A stretch of DNA of 64,000 bases from Sphingomonas sp. Mn802worker (GTDB taxonomy: Bacteria; Pseudomonadota; Alphaproteobacteria; Sphingomonadales; Sphingomonadaceae): positions 243,655-307,654 of the forward strand of contig NZ_AORY01000002.1 of assembly GCF_000382485.1 (NCBI RefSeq), read 5' to 3'. Below, one piece after another: positions 1 to 9,865 of this stretch. The notes under the pieces are model-generated. The model saw only the letters and a list, made by a program, of their open reading frames with translations, was not told the DNA's origin and ran no database searches. Made by a program: the position numbers and the translations under genes. Position 1 is the first letter of the stretch, and each line of letters starts with the position of its first letter.

Positions 1-1609
1 CCCCCGAAAACATCTTCTGCACAAACGTGCCGACGTCGAGCTCGGCCAGCTCCGCATTCCGCGTCCACAGCGTTCCTGCCGGCAGCACGAACGCGATCCG
101 CCCGCGCGCGGTGGAAAGCGAATCGTGGATCGTGTCGCCGCGCCCGGCCAATTGGATGCGACCGCGCACCGTCCCGCTCGTCCCCGCCTCCGCCACGCCC
201 CAGCCCGCGAGCAGCCGCCCGAGCGGGGTTGGGGCGAGGCGGATGTCGTAGCGCACGTCGCTCGGACGCGGTCGCGTATCGAACACCGCGTCGGCGGACA
301 CGTTGCCGCGCGCCATCGCAAAGGTCAGCGGCGACAGCGTCAGCTTGCCGTTCGTCAGGTCGAGCGTCAGGTCGACGTCGCTGATCGGGATGCGACGCGA
401 CTTGACCCCCTGTATCGTCCATTTCAGGTCGGCGTCGAAGCGTCGCATCGTCTCGACCGGCAACGCCGCGTCGGGCAGCAGCCGGGCGGTCGCCGCACCG
501 GTTTCGGCTGCCGCGGCCGTGACGCCCTTTTCCGCCACCGTGTCGGGGTTGAAGCCGATGAACGGCGCTGCGTCGATGATATCGAGGCTGCGCGTCGCCA
601 GCTGCGAATCGAGGTGGAGCCGCGCGCCGTTGGTGATCGTCAGCCGCCCTGCGAGATCGGTCGCCCCGGCGACACCGATGACGCGGGAGAAGCGATATTC
701 GTCGCCCGACTTCACCAGCTGCGCGTGCAGGCGGTAGTCACGTGTTCGCGGCAGCACCACGTCGATGATGCCGAGCAGCGTCGACAGGTCACGCCCGCGC
801 GCGCGCACCGACAGCGGTACGCCTTCGATATCGGCCAGGCTGGGGAGCGTACCCGACACGTCCACAGCGTTGCCGGCGGCGCGCATCGTCGCGACCAATT
901 CGTTCTTGCCGCGGTTGACCGTCGCATCGGGCGACAGCAGTCGCGCGGACACGGTGAAGGGGGTCGATCGGATCGTCCCCCCGCCGCGCACGCCCACCGC
1001 CTGCCCGATCCGAGCCGCGGTCGACCGGATCGTGTCGACATCGAGGTCGGTGAGCAACCGCATCCGCGGATCGCGGTAGCGCACCAATGTGCCTGCGACC
1101 GTCGCGCGGTCGATCCGCGGCAGCTCGAACGGCTTGCCGCCCTTTTCTTCGCTGAACGTCCAGGTGTTGCGATCGTGCGCCGTATTCCATTCGAGATCCA
1201 CCGCGCCGTTCGCCAGGTCGAGCCAGTACAGTCGCCGATGCCCGAAGATCAGCGGCAGCGGGGCAATGCGCGTATCGATCCGGTCGGCCGCGAACAGATC
1301 GGGCTTGGTCGCCCAGTCCGGATTCGAGATGCGCAGCCGCTCGGCGTAGAACTTGATCTGGAACGGGGCGAAATAAAGCTGGAAATCGCCGCCGACGCTC
1401 ACCTGGCGATGCACCATGCCGCCGACGATTCGCTCGAACGGATGCTTGAGGAAGCGGCCCTTGGTGACGAACAGCACGAGCCACACGGCGAAGATTGCGA
1501 CAACGATACCGATCAGGATACGGCGAACGAGGTGACGGCGCCGCGGCGCCGACGCGTCCACGTTATCGTCGGCTAGTCTATCTTCACCTGCGGATGCCGC
1601 GGTCGTCAT
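1..1609 (-). CDS. AsmA family protein (3' end beyond window)
   Basis: The frame stays open from an ATG at 1609 to the window edge, giving 536 codons with no stop, so the C-terminus is missing. A basic, Asp-rich cytoplasmic stretch (about 1-30) is followed by one membrane helix (about 31-49). After that comes a long beta-rich periplasmic region typical of AsmA/TamB-like inner-membrane proteins, which are thought to help move or organise lipids at the envelope. Motifs such as AERLRISNPDW and the repeated D-L-T-L style strands fit AsmA. The gene is divergent from rpmI. The family call is good, but the substrate cannot be read from the sequence. Confidence 0.85.
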   Translation of the reverse strand, partial: MTTAASAGEDRLADDNVDASAPRRRHLVRRILIGIVVAIFAVWLVLFVTKGRFLKHPFERIVGGMVHRQVSVGGDFQLYFAPFQIKFYAERLRISNPDWATKPDLFAADRIDTRIAPLPLIFGHRRLYWLDLANGAVDLEWNTAHDRNTWTFSEEKGGKPFELPRIDRATVAGTLVRYRDPRMRLLTDLDVDTIRSTAARIGQAVGVRGGGTIRSTPFTVSARLLSPDATVNRGKNELVATMRAAGNAVDVSGTLPSLADIEGVPLSVRARGRDLSTLLGIIDVVLPRTRDYRLHAQLVKSGDEYRFSRVIGVAGATDLAGRLTITNGARLHLDSQLATRSLDIIDAAPFIGFNPDTVAEKGVTAAAAETGAATARLLPDAALPVETMRRFDADLKWTIQGVKSRRIPISDVDLTLDLTNGKLTLSPLTFAMARGNVSADAVFDTRPRPSDVRYDIRLAPTPLGRLLAGWGVAEAGTSGTVRGRIQLAGRGDTIHDSLSTARGRIAFVLPAGTLWTRNAELAELDVGTFVQKMFSG

Positions 1610-1780
1610 AACGGGAGCGCAACCGCCTGGCGCGGGCTTGGTTGCATGAACGTCACCCCGTTGCGTTCCGCCGGCAACACGGCTAAGGCGCACGGCTTCA
1701 CGAGAGCGTGACGCTATGGACTGCCCGGCCAACTGGGGCTGCCGCGGCTGTCTGGTCACGTTCCAACCGAAAGGACCAAA

Positions 1781-1984
1781 ATGCCCAAGCTCAAGACCAA
1801 GAGCGGCGTGAAGAAGCGCTTCAAGCTCACTGCCAGTGGACTGCTGAAGCACGGCGTCGCCGGCAAGCGCCACCGTTTGATCAGCCATAACGCCAAGTAC
1901 ATCCGCCAGAATCGCGGCACCAAGGTGCTGTCGAAGGCCGACACCGCCACGGTGAAGGCCTGGGCGCCGTACGGCCTCAAGTAA
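1781..1984 (+). CDS. rpmI: 50S ribosomal protein L35
   Basis: This 67-residue basic protein starts MPKLKTKSGVKKRFK and contains the HRLISHNAKYIRQNRGT region of L35. It is a component of the large ribosomal subunit. A purine-rich AAAGGA lies just before the ATG. The rplT start follows 18 bases after its stop, the usual rpmI-rplT pair. In many bacteria this pair follows infC and is feedback-controlled by L20. Here infC is not upstream; an AsmA gene lies divergently instead, so the pair must have its own promoter in the roughly 170-base gap 1610-1780. The gap holds nothing else I can recognise. Confidence 0.97.
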   Translation: MPKLKTKSGVKKRFKLTASGLLKHGVAGKRHRLISHNAKYIRQNRGTKVLSKADTATVKAWAPYGLK

Positions 1985-2002
1985 GCGGGAAGGTATTAGC
2001 AT

Positions 2003-2374
2003 ATGGCACGCGTCAAGCGGGGCGTAACCACTCGCGCCAAGCACAAGAACATTCTGGAACAGGCCAAGGGGTACCGCGGCCGTCGCAAGAACACGATCCG
2101 CGTCGCGCGGCAGGCGGTCGAGAAGGCCGGCCAGTATGCGTACCGCGACCGCAAGGTGAAGAAGCGCACCTTCCGCGGCCTGTGGATCCAGCGCATCAAC
2201 GCCGGCGTCCGCGCTGAGGGACTGAGCTACAGCCAGTTCATGCACGGGCTGAAGCTCGCCGGCATCGAACTGGACCGCAAGGTCCTGGCCGATATTGCGA
2301 TGCACGAGGGTGAAGCCTTCTCCGCGATCATCGCGCAGGCGAAGGCTGCGCTGCCGGAGCAGCAGGCCGCCTGA
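2003..2374 (+). CDS. rplT: 50S ribosomal protein L20
   Basis: The 123-residue product has the L20 signature [15 protein letters not shown], then [22 protein letters not shown] and [20 protein letters not shown]. It binds 23S rRNA early in 50S assembly and usually represses its own operon. Length and start match the family. It is second in an rpmI-rplT operon and is followed at once by a perfect-stem terminator, so pheST, the common downstream neighbour elsewhere, is not co-transcribed here. Confidence 0.97.
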   Translation: MARVKRGVTTRAKHKNILEQAKGYRGRRKNTIRVARQAVEKAGQYAYRDRKVKKRTFRGLWIQRINAGVRAEGLSYSQFMHGLKLAGIELDRKVLADIAMHEGEAFSAIIAQAKAALPEQQAA

Positions 2375-2395
2375 TCATGCGTCACGGCTGATGTG

Positions 2396-2434
2396 AAAAA
2401 AAGCGTCGGTGGAGCGATCCACCGACGCTTTTTT
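2396..2434. terminator. Bidirectional intrinsic terminator after rplT
   Basis: An 11-bp perfect stem (2403-2413 with 2418-2428) closes a GCGA loop. It is flanked by seven A on the left and six T on the right, so it can terminate rpmI-rplT from the left and the small minus-strand gene at 2606-2899 from the right. Confidence 0.93.
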
Positions 2435-2605
2435 GTTGTGCGTTCATGCCGGCCAAATGGCGCGAAGCAGGTATTTTAACGCTAACTGCGTACAGCCAAC
2501 CCAGCGTCGGTCATCCTCGCTCGACCCGCGATGGCGCTGCCTTTTCCCGTTCGCGAATAAGCGGAATGTGAGGTGAGGATTGCAGGGGTAAGCGGCGCGG
2601 TTTGC

Positions 2606-2899
2606 TCAGTGTGCCTGCGCGTTGCTGTCGCGCACCGATCGCGCCCGCGCCTCGGTCGCCGCGTCGGCGGCACCGGTGTCCAGCCCCGTATCGATCGGAT
2701 TGGCCGCGTTTACGCCACCCGTGCTCGCCGCGGCAGAGGCGGCGGCGGCCTGTGCCGCATCCTGTCCGCCAAGCCCGCCGCCGCCGCCGGCATCGTCGCC
2801 CGGCGTCGCACCGTCCTGATCGCGCAGGACCTGCGCCGCGCTGGCATCGTCGTGCGCATCGTTGCCGATCTTTGCGGGCGCGGCGTTGGGCTCGATCAT
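2606..2899 (-). CDS. Small hypothetical protein, Ala/Asp/Gly-rich
   Basis: I do not recognise this protein. The start is placed at the ATG at 2899 because AAAGGAG sits six bases upstream; an ATG two codons earlier overlaps that ribosome-binding site. The 97-residue product is acidic and low-complexity, rich in Ala, Asp, Gly and Ser with a run of five glycines near the middle. It has no signal peptide, membrane helix or cysteine, so it is probably soluble and largely disordered. It is divergent from the hydroxylase at 2974 and convergent with rplT across the shared terminator. The good ribosome-binding site is the main support that it is real. Confidence 0.55.
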   Translation of the reverse strand: MIEPNAAPAKIGNDAHDDASAAQVLRDQDGATPGDDAGGGGGLGGQDAAQAAAASAAASTGGVNAANPIDTGLDTGAADAATEARARSVRDSNAQAH

Positions 2900-2973
2900 C
2901 ACCATCTCCTTTGATTACCGCGCCTTAACGAGCGGGATGGGCGGACGATCCGCAATCGGCTACACGGGCCGCC

Positions 2974-3795
2974 ATGTCCGCGCTGTCGATCATCGTCGCC
3001 GTTACGTTGTCCGCGCTTGCGATGACGCTGATCGTCGGGGTGCGCTACCTCGTCACCTCGGCAGGGTTCGCGCTGGCGACGAAGCTCAGGCATCCCGGCC
3101 TTTACACCGGGCTCGATCCGCAGATCCGGCGCGAGATCTGGTGGAGCCTCGTCTCCGCCGCGATCTACGGCATACCCGCTGGCGTGCTCGCGTGGGGGTG
3201 GGAGCGGCACGGCTGGACCCGCGTCTACCGCGACGTGCACGACTATCCGTTATGGTACCTGCCGGTGTCGGTGCTCGCCTATCTGTTCCTGCACGACACC
3301 TGGTTCTATTGGACGCACCGCTGGATGCACCGGCCGGCGCCGTTCAAGCTGGCCCACGCGGTGCATCATGCCAGCCGTCCGCCGACCGCCTGGGCGGCGA
3401 TGGCGTTCCATCCGATCGAGGCACTGAGCGGCGCTGTGGTAATTCCGCTACTGGTGTTGCTGATTCCGATCCATATCGCCGGCCTCAGCTTGGTGCTGAC
3501 GGTCATGACCGTTATGGGTGTGACCAACCACATGGGATGGGAGGTTTTTCCCGGGTTCATGTGGCGGGGGGTAGTGGGGCGCTGGCTGATCACGGCCAGC
3601 CATCATCAGCGTCACCATGAGCGGTACGGGTGCAATTATGGGCTTTATTTCCGGTTCTGGGACCGGGTGTGCGGCACCGACGACGGGGTCGGCGACTTCA
3701 CGCGCGCGCATGCAAAGGCGCGGGAACGCGCGCATCGCAGCGCTCACGGGGGCCACGCTGCTGCTGATCGGGGCGGCGCCGGTCGCGTCGCTTGA
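2974..3795 (+). CDS. Sterol desaturase / fatty acid hydroxylase superfamily membrane protein
   Basis: This 273-residue integral membrane protein carries the histidine clusters that hold the di-iron centre of the fatty acid hydroxylase superfamily: HDTWFYWTH (107-115), HRWMH (115-119), HAVHH (128-132) and HHQRHH (210-215). Hydrophobic helices lie at about 3-23, 55-75, 92-108 and 150-185. The family inserts oxygen or a double bond into lipids, sterols or carotenoids, and the substrate here is unknown. The last roughly 28 codons overlap the next gene, and that Ala/Gly/His-rich tail looks unlike the rest of the protein. The neighbouring DUF2141 gene probably shares its transcript. Confidence 0.85.
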   Translation: MSALSIIVAVTLSALAMTLIVGVRYLVTSAGFALATKLRHPGLYTGLDPQIRREIWWSLVSAAIYGIPAGVLAWGWERHGWTRVYRDVHDYPLWYLPVSVLAYLFLHDTWFYWTHRWMHRPAPFKLAHAVHHASRPPTAWAAMAFHPIEALSGAVVIPLLVLLIPIHIAGLSLVLTVMTVMGVTNHMGWEVFPGFMWRGVVGRWLITASHHQRHHERYGCNYGLYFRFWDRVCGTDDGVGDFTRAHAKARERAHRSAHGGHAAADRGGAGRVA

Positions 3796-4150
3796 TGTCG
3801 GCATCGAGCATGTCCGCTCGGTCAAGGGGCTGCTGCGCGTCTGCCTGACCGCAGATCCGGAGAACTTCCCCTCGTGCGTCGACGACAAGGACGCAGTGAC
3901 GCGCAACGTGCCCGCCGCGACGCACGGGCTGCGTTTCACCGGACTGCCGCATGGCACCTACGCCGTTGCCGTGATCCACGACGAGAACAGCAACGCGAAG
4001 CTCGACACCTTCGCGGGCATCCCGCGCGAGGGCTTCGGTTTCTCGCGCAATCCGCCGATCCGCTTCGGCGCACCGCGCTTCGCCGCCGCGCGGTTCGCGG
4101 TCGAAAGTGATGCAGAGCGGCAACAGATCGGGATGCGCTACATCCTGTAA
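3710..4150 (+). CDS. DUF2141 domain-containing secreted protein
   Basis: I place the start at the ATG at 3710, giving 146 residues. This start yields a clean signal peptide (basic MQRRGNAR, hydrophobic LTGATLLLIGAAP, cut near VAS-LDV). The mature part matches DUF2141: GLLRVCLT, a short Cys-bearing loop, LPHGTYAVAVIHDENSNAKLDTF and GIPREGFGFS. The family is a small periplasmic beta-sandwich of unknown role that often sits beside desaturases and carotenoid genes. The start lies 86 bases inside the preceding hydroxylase gene, which suggests translational coupling. An upstream ATG at 3617 would add a Gly/Ser/Thr-rich stretch that spoils the signal peptide. Confidence 0.82.
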   Translation: MQRRGNARIAALTGATLLLIGAAPVASLDVGIEHVRSVKGLLRVCLTADPENFPSCVDDKDAVTRNVPAATHGLRFTGLPHGTYAVAVIHDENSNAKLDTFAGIPREGFGFSRNPPIRFGAPRFAAARFAVESDAERQQIGMRYIL

Positions 4151-4214
4151 CAGCGGCGCACGGACACTTTCCCGTAAATGCTCGTTCACGCGGCAACTAT
4201 AAGGGGAAAAGATC

Positions 4215-5102
4215 GTGTCCGTCGTTCGTCCTGCCGCCCGCGCGGTCATCCGCTCCGCCTGTGTGGCGCTTGCCGGCCTTGCCGCACTGCCGGCCGTTGC
4301 GCAGACGAACGACATCAACCCAAACGGCCCGCCCGCTCCGCTGGTCACCGGCGACACCGTGACGGTCGCGGTTGCGGGTGCGTGGCTGCCCGATTACGAA
4401 GGTTCGAACGATTATTCGTTGACGCCCGGCCCCGCCGCGATCGGCACGGTTGGCGGCATCTCGTTCCAGGTGCTGGGCAATCGAGCTTCGGTCGACCTCA
4501 TCGCCGACGCACCCAACTCGCGCTGGGATTTTCAGGCCGGGCCGGTCGGGCTCGTCAACTTCAATCGCACCAGCCGCAAGGGCATCGACGATCCGCGCGT
4601 CAAGGCGCTGCCGACAACGTCGACCGCGCTCGAACTCGGCGGTTATCTCGGCGTCGGCAAGACCGGGCTGATCACCAGCGACTATGACAAGCTGTCGGTC
4701 GCGGTCAGCTACCGCTACGACGTGACCGGTATTCACGACAGCGGCATCCTCCAGCCTTCAGTCAGCTATTACACGCCGCTAAGCATCAAGTCGGCGGTCG
4801 GCATCTTCGCCTCGGCGGAGAAGGTCGAGCGTGCCTATGGCCGCACCTATTTCGACGTGCGTCCGCAGGACGTGGCGGCAAGCGGGCTGCCGGCGTTCCG
4901 CACGCGCGGCGGGTGGAAGAATTACGTCGTCGGCTTCGCGGGCACCTACGCGCTCACTGGCGACCTGCTGCACGGGTTCAAGATCATCGCCGGTGGCACC
5001 TACAAGCGCATGCTCAACGACTTCGGCGACACCCCGATCGTCAGCATTGCGGGCTCGCGCAACCAGTGGCTTGGCGCGGTCGGCATCGGCTATACGTTCT
5101 AG
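4215..5102 (+). CDS. MipA/OmpV family outer membrane protein
   Basis: The 295-residue product starts at GTG 4215, five bases after AAGGGGAAAA. It has a signal peptide ending near ALPAVA-QTND and then alternating beta strands typical of the MipA/OmpV barrel. Family hallmarks include WLPDYEGSNDY near the mature N-terminus, the SRWDFQAGP region and the terminal aromatic residue in GAVGIGYTF. Members sit in the outer membrane; in E. coli MipA scaffolds murein synthesis, while others act as small-molecule pores. A GC-rich hairpin follows the stop. Confidence 0.88.
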   Translation: MSVVRPAARAVIRSACVALAGLAALPAVAQTNDINPNGPPAPLVTGDTVTVAVAGAWLPDYEGSNDYSLTPGPAAIGTVGGISFQVLGNRASVDLIADAPNSRWDFQAGPVGLVNFNRTSRKGIDDPRVKALPTTSTALELGGYLGVGKTGLITSDYDKLSVAVSYRYDVTGIHDSGILQPSVSYYTPLSIKSAVGIFASAEKVERAYGRTYFDVRPQDVAASGLPAFRTRGGWKNYVVGFAGTYALTGDLLHGFKIIAGGTYKRMLNDFGDTPIVSIAGSRNQWLGAVGIGYTF

Positions 5103-5113
5103 GCGAGGCGGCG

Positions 5114-5137
5114 GCCCGGACGCATTGCCGTCCGGGC
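5114..5137 (+). terminator. GC-rich hairpin after the MipA gene
   Basis: A 9-bp perfect stem (5114-5122 with 5129-5137) closes a six-base loop. No T-run follows, so termination would be weak or Rho-assisted. Confidence 0.5.
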
Positions 5138-5254
5138 AGGCGTGAGGCTTCGTTTGCACCGGCGTTCGCCTGCGCCTATCGACGCATCCGAGTCATCTGC
5201 GCGAAAGCTTCGCTGCGGCAGGGACGTGTGGACGTGGGTAGAAGGATGCAGGCG

Positions 5255-6295
5255 ATGGGCGAAGGCGAACTGATCGGGGCGCTCGACGCACGGGTGAAGC
5301 GGCGCGAGGAGCGGCGCGCGTTCTTCGGGCAGGCGCTGGGTGCCGCGGCATTGGGCGGTGCGATGCTGACGGCCGGCCGCGCGGGCGCGCAGACCGCGAC
5401 GCCGACCCCCACGCCCTCGCCGACCGCGACCTCGACGACGCCGATCTTCGGCACGTCCGATTACCTGAACTTCGCGCTCAACCTCGAATATCTCGAAGCG
5501 AACTTCTACGCCTTCGCAACGACCGGCGCGGCGATCGCATCGACGCTACAGGGCGGTGTCGTGACCGCAGGCGTGCAGGGCGCGGCGACCGGCGGGCGGG
5601 CGGTCAGCTTCACCGATCCGATCGTGGCGCAATATGCACGCGAGATCGCGGCGGACGAGCTCGCCCACGTGACCTTCCTGCGTTCCAGCATCGGCTCGCT
5701 GACGGTGGCGCAGCCCGCGATCGACCTGAGCCCGGCGGGTGCCTTCACCACCGCGGCGCGCGCCGCCGGAGTGGTCGGCGCGAGCGACACGTTCGACCCT
5801 TATGCCAGCGACGAGAACTTCCTGCTCGCCTCGTTCCTGTTCGAGGACGTGGGCGTCACCGCCTACAAGTCGACCACGGCGGTACTCAGCTCGACACTGC
5901 GCGAGGCGGCGCAGGGCATCCTGGCGACGGAGGCGTATCACGCCGCGATGATCCGCGGCACCTTGTACCGCAAGGGGATCGAGACGCCCTCGCTCAACCT
6001 GATCCAGAAGGCGCAGGGCATTTCCGACCTGCGCGACCTGTACGACGGCAGCGTGACCGAGAATCTGACGCTCGGCTACGCGCCCGACGACGATCAGGGC
6101 ATCACGCCGACGACCAACGCGGCGGGCGAGACGGTGTCGAACATCGTGCCGCTCAACAGCAACGGGCTTGCCTTCAGCCGGACGGGCGACCGCGTGCTCA
6201 ACATCCTGTACCTCAACCGGGCAGCGGTGACCTCGGGCGGGTTCTTCCCCGCCGGCGTCAACGGCGCGATCAAGACCAGCGCCACCGCGACCTGA
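5255..6295 (+). CDS. Exported ferritin-like (Ferritin_2) protein, paralogue 1
   Basis: The start is the ATG at 5255, nine bases after GAAGG; an ATG at 5246 is possible. The 346-residue product has a twin-arginine-like leader (RRAFFG at 20-25, then a hydrophobic stretch to about 45), a Thr-Pro linker (48-63) and a four-helix ferritin-like domain. Candidate di-iron ligands are all present: E78 or E81, E135-x-x-H138, E197 and E226-x-x-H229. A C-terminal region (about 278-346) ends in TSGGFFPAGVNG and is shared with the next gene. I infer an extracytoplasmic metal or redox role, as no substrate is known. It pairs with the gene at 6364, 68 bases downstream. Confidence 0.8.
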   Translation: MGEGELIGALDARVKRREERRAFFGQALGAAALGGAMLTAGRAGAQTATPTPTPSPTATSTTPIFGTSDYLNFALNLEYLEANFYAFATTGAAIASTLQGGVVTAGVQGAATGGRAVSFTDPIVAQYAREIAADELAHVTFLRSSIGSLTVAQPAIDLSPAGAFTTAARAAGVVGASDTFDPYASDENFLLASFLFEDVGVTAYKSTTAVLSSTLREAAQGILATEAYHAAMIRGTLYRKGIETPSLNLIQKAQGISDLRDLYDGSVTENLTLGYAPDDDQGITPTTNAAGETVSNIVPLNSNGLAFSRTGDRVLNILYLNRAAVTSGGFFPAGVNGAIKTSATAT

Positions 6296-6363
6296 CGCGC
6301 GTGCCGCGTACGCGCGGCTCCACGTCCCAGCCCGATCCTTCTCGCATAAAGTGTCCTGATCCC

Positions 6364-7470
6364 ATGACCGATCCCGAAGTCGCCAACACGATCCTGACCG
6401 CCTCGGCCGAGCGCCGGGCCGAGCGCCGCCGCTTCATCAAGCTGGCGAGCGGCGGCGTCGCGGTCGCGGGCGGGCTGACGCTGCTCGCCGCCTGCGGTGG
6501 CGGGGACAGCAATCCCGCGCCGTCGCCGACGCCGTCGCCCACCCCGACGCCGTCCGCCAGCAGCATCGCGGCCGAGGTCGACGTGCTCAACTTCGCGCTC
6601 CAGCTCGAGTACCTCGAGGCGCAATTCTACTCCTACGCCGCGACCGGCGCTGGGCTGCCCGCCAGCCTGCTGTCGGGGACGGGTACGCCCGGCGGGGTCA
6701 TCGGCGGGCGCCGGGTCGGCTTCACCGATCCGATCGTCGCCGCCTATGCGCGCGAGATCGCGGCGGACGAGGTCGCGCACGTCACCTTCCTGCGCTCGAT
6801 ACTGGGAACGTCGGCGGTGGCGATGCCCGCGATCAACATCGACGGCAGTGCGTCGGGCGCGTTCAGCAAGGCCGCGGTCGCCGCCAAGCTGATCGCGGCG
6901 GGCGGTTCGTTCGACCCTTATCTGAACGACGAGAACTTCCTGCTCGGCGCATTCCTGTTCGAGGATGTCGGCGTCACCGCGTACAAGGGCGCGTCGGCGA
7001 CGCTGATCTATACCGCGGGCTATCAGGAAGCGACCGCAGGGCTGCTCGCGGCGGAAGCGTATCATGCCGGCCTGATCCGCACGACGCTATATCAGAAGGG
7101 GCTGGCGACGCCGACGCTGCGCACCAGCGCCGACGCGATCTCCGACGCGCGCGACACACTCGACGGGGTGCAGTCGACCGCGACGCCCACGCCGACTCCA
7201 ACCCCGACACCCACCCCGAGCGGAACGCCGACCGGCTTCCCGACCGGCGTCAACAATCGCGACGACGATCAGGGTATCTCGCCGACGACCAACGCGGCGG
7301 GGCAGCTCGTATCGAACATCGTGCCGGCCGATGCGAACGGCATCGCGTTCAGCCGCACGGTCGGACAGGTGCTCAACATCGTGTTCCTCGACAACACCGC
7401 CGTGACGAGCGGCGGGTTCTTCCCCGCGGGCGTCAACGGCAATCTGAAGACCAGCGCCGCAAGCAACTGA
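6364..7470 (+). CDS. Ferritin-like (Ferritin_2) Tat lipoprotein, paralogue 2
   Basis: The 368-residue protein begins at the ATG at 6364, just after the stop of its paralogue. It has a clear twin-arginine leader (RRRFIK, 21-26) ending in a lipobox LAAC (C44), so it should be a membrane-anchored lipoprotein. A Pro/Thr/Ser linker (51-66) leads to the ferritin-like domain with candidate ligands E82 or E85, E136-x-x-H139, E200 and E231-x-x-H234. A second Thr-Pro repeat (273-290), absent from paralogue 1, separates this domain from the shared C-terminal module (about 300-368). The paralogues differ mainly in anchoring and linkers, so they may act as a pair. Confidence 0.82.
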   Translation: MTDPEVANTILTASAERRAERRRFIKLASGGVAVAGGLTLLAACGGGDSNPAPSPTPSPTPTPSASSIAAEVDVLNFALQLEYLEAQFYSYAATGAGLPASLLSGTGTPGGVIGGRRVGFTDPIVAAYAREIAADEVAHVTFLRSILGTSAVAMPAINIDGSASGAFSKAAVAAKLIAAGGSFDPYLNDENFLLGAFLFEDVGVTAYKGASATLIYTAGYQEATAGLLAAEAYHAGLIRTTLYQKGLATPTLRTSADAISDARDTLDGVQSTATPTPTPTPTPTPSGTPTGFPTGVNNRDDDQGISPTTNAAGQLVSNIVPADANGIAFSRTVGQVLNIVFLDNTAVTSGGFFPAGVNGNLKTSAASN

Positions 7471-7519
7471 GGCGCGAGCGCCTTCGTCGATCGCAGATCG
7501 GCGAAGAGTCGCTGCGGCG

Positions 7520-7583
7520 GCCGGCGGTGCCAGGCACCGTCCGACGTCACGGCAGCCGGCGGTACCAGGCACAGTCCGGCGTC
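7520..7583. repeat. Two-copy direct repeat, 35-base period
   Basis: Copies at 7520-7548 and 7555-7583 share 26 of 29 bases. They lie in the gap between the ferritin-like genes and the TPP riboswitch. Each copy contains a short GGTNCCAGGCAC core. The function is unknown; it may be an upstream regulatory repeat or a local duplication. Confidence 0.6.
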
Positions 7584-7636
7584 GCCCACACCGAAACATC
7601 CTTTGCCTGCCCCACACCCTGCCGCTATACTGAATC

Positions 7637-9643
<2,007 letters not shown>

Positions 9644-9651
9644 GAGGTCGA

Positions 9652-9679
9652 GCGGCCCCGCACCGGAGTGCGGGGCCGC
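9652..9679 (+). terminator. Strong hairpin after thiC
   Basis: A 12-bp perfect stem (9652-9663 with 9668-9679) closes a CGGA tetraloop eight bases past the thiC stop. The T-tract is poor. It also faces the end of the small minus-strand gene at 9692, so it may serve both directions. Confidence 0.75.
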
Positions 9680-9691
9680 TGTCGTATGCGA

Positions 9692-9865
9692 TCACGCGTA
9701 GCGGATCAGCTTCCAGGTCACCGCCGTGCCATTGTACGGTGGCATGCGGTTGCCTTTAGCGATTGGCGCCGTAGTCGACGGCACGCTCTGTGCCTGCCAG
9801 ACGCCTGACTCTGGGCAACTCTCACCAGTCCGGGCCGTCGTGCCGATCGGTTTGCGCATGTTCAT
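9692..9865 (-). CDS. Unrecognised 57-residue protein
   Basis: The ATG at 9865 has a good ribosome-binding site, GAGGAG, nine bases upstream. The peptide is 57 residues and looks folded rather than random: it starts MNMRKPIGTTARTGESCPES, continues SGVWQAQSVPSTTAPIAKGN, and ends with MPPYNGTAVTWKLIRYA. There is one Cys, there are two Trp, and there is no signal peptide or membrane helix. I recall similar Cys-Pro-x-Ser-Gly-x-Trp / Met-Pro-Pro-Tyr small proteins in proteobacteria without a firm function. It sits alone, convergent with thiC, in a lower-GC region. No function is assigned. Confidence 0.65.
   Translation of the reverse strand: MNMRKPIGTTARTGESCPESGVWQAQSVPSTTAPIAKGNRMPPYNGTAVTWKLIRYA

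Noticed and set aside
125..1576. A 483-codon plus-strand open frame opposite the AsmA gene
   Set aside because: It is Arg/His/Gln-rich with no domain, while the minus strand gives a membrane helix and AsmA-like strands. Long antisense frames are common in this GC-rich DNA.
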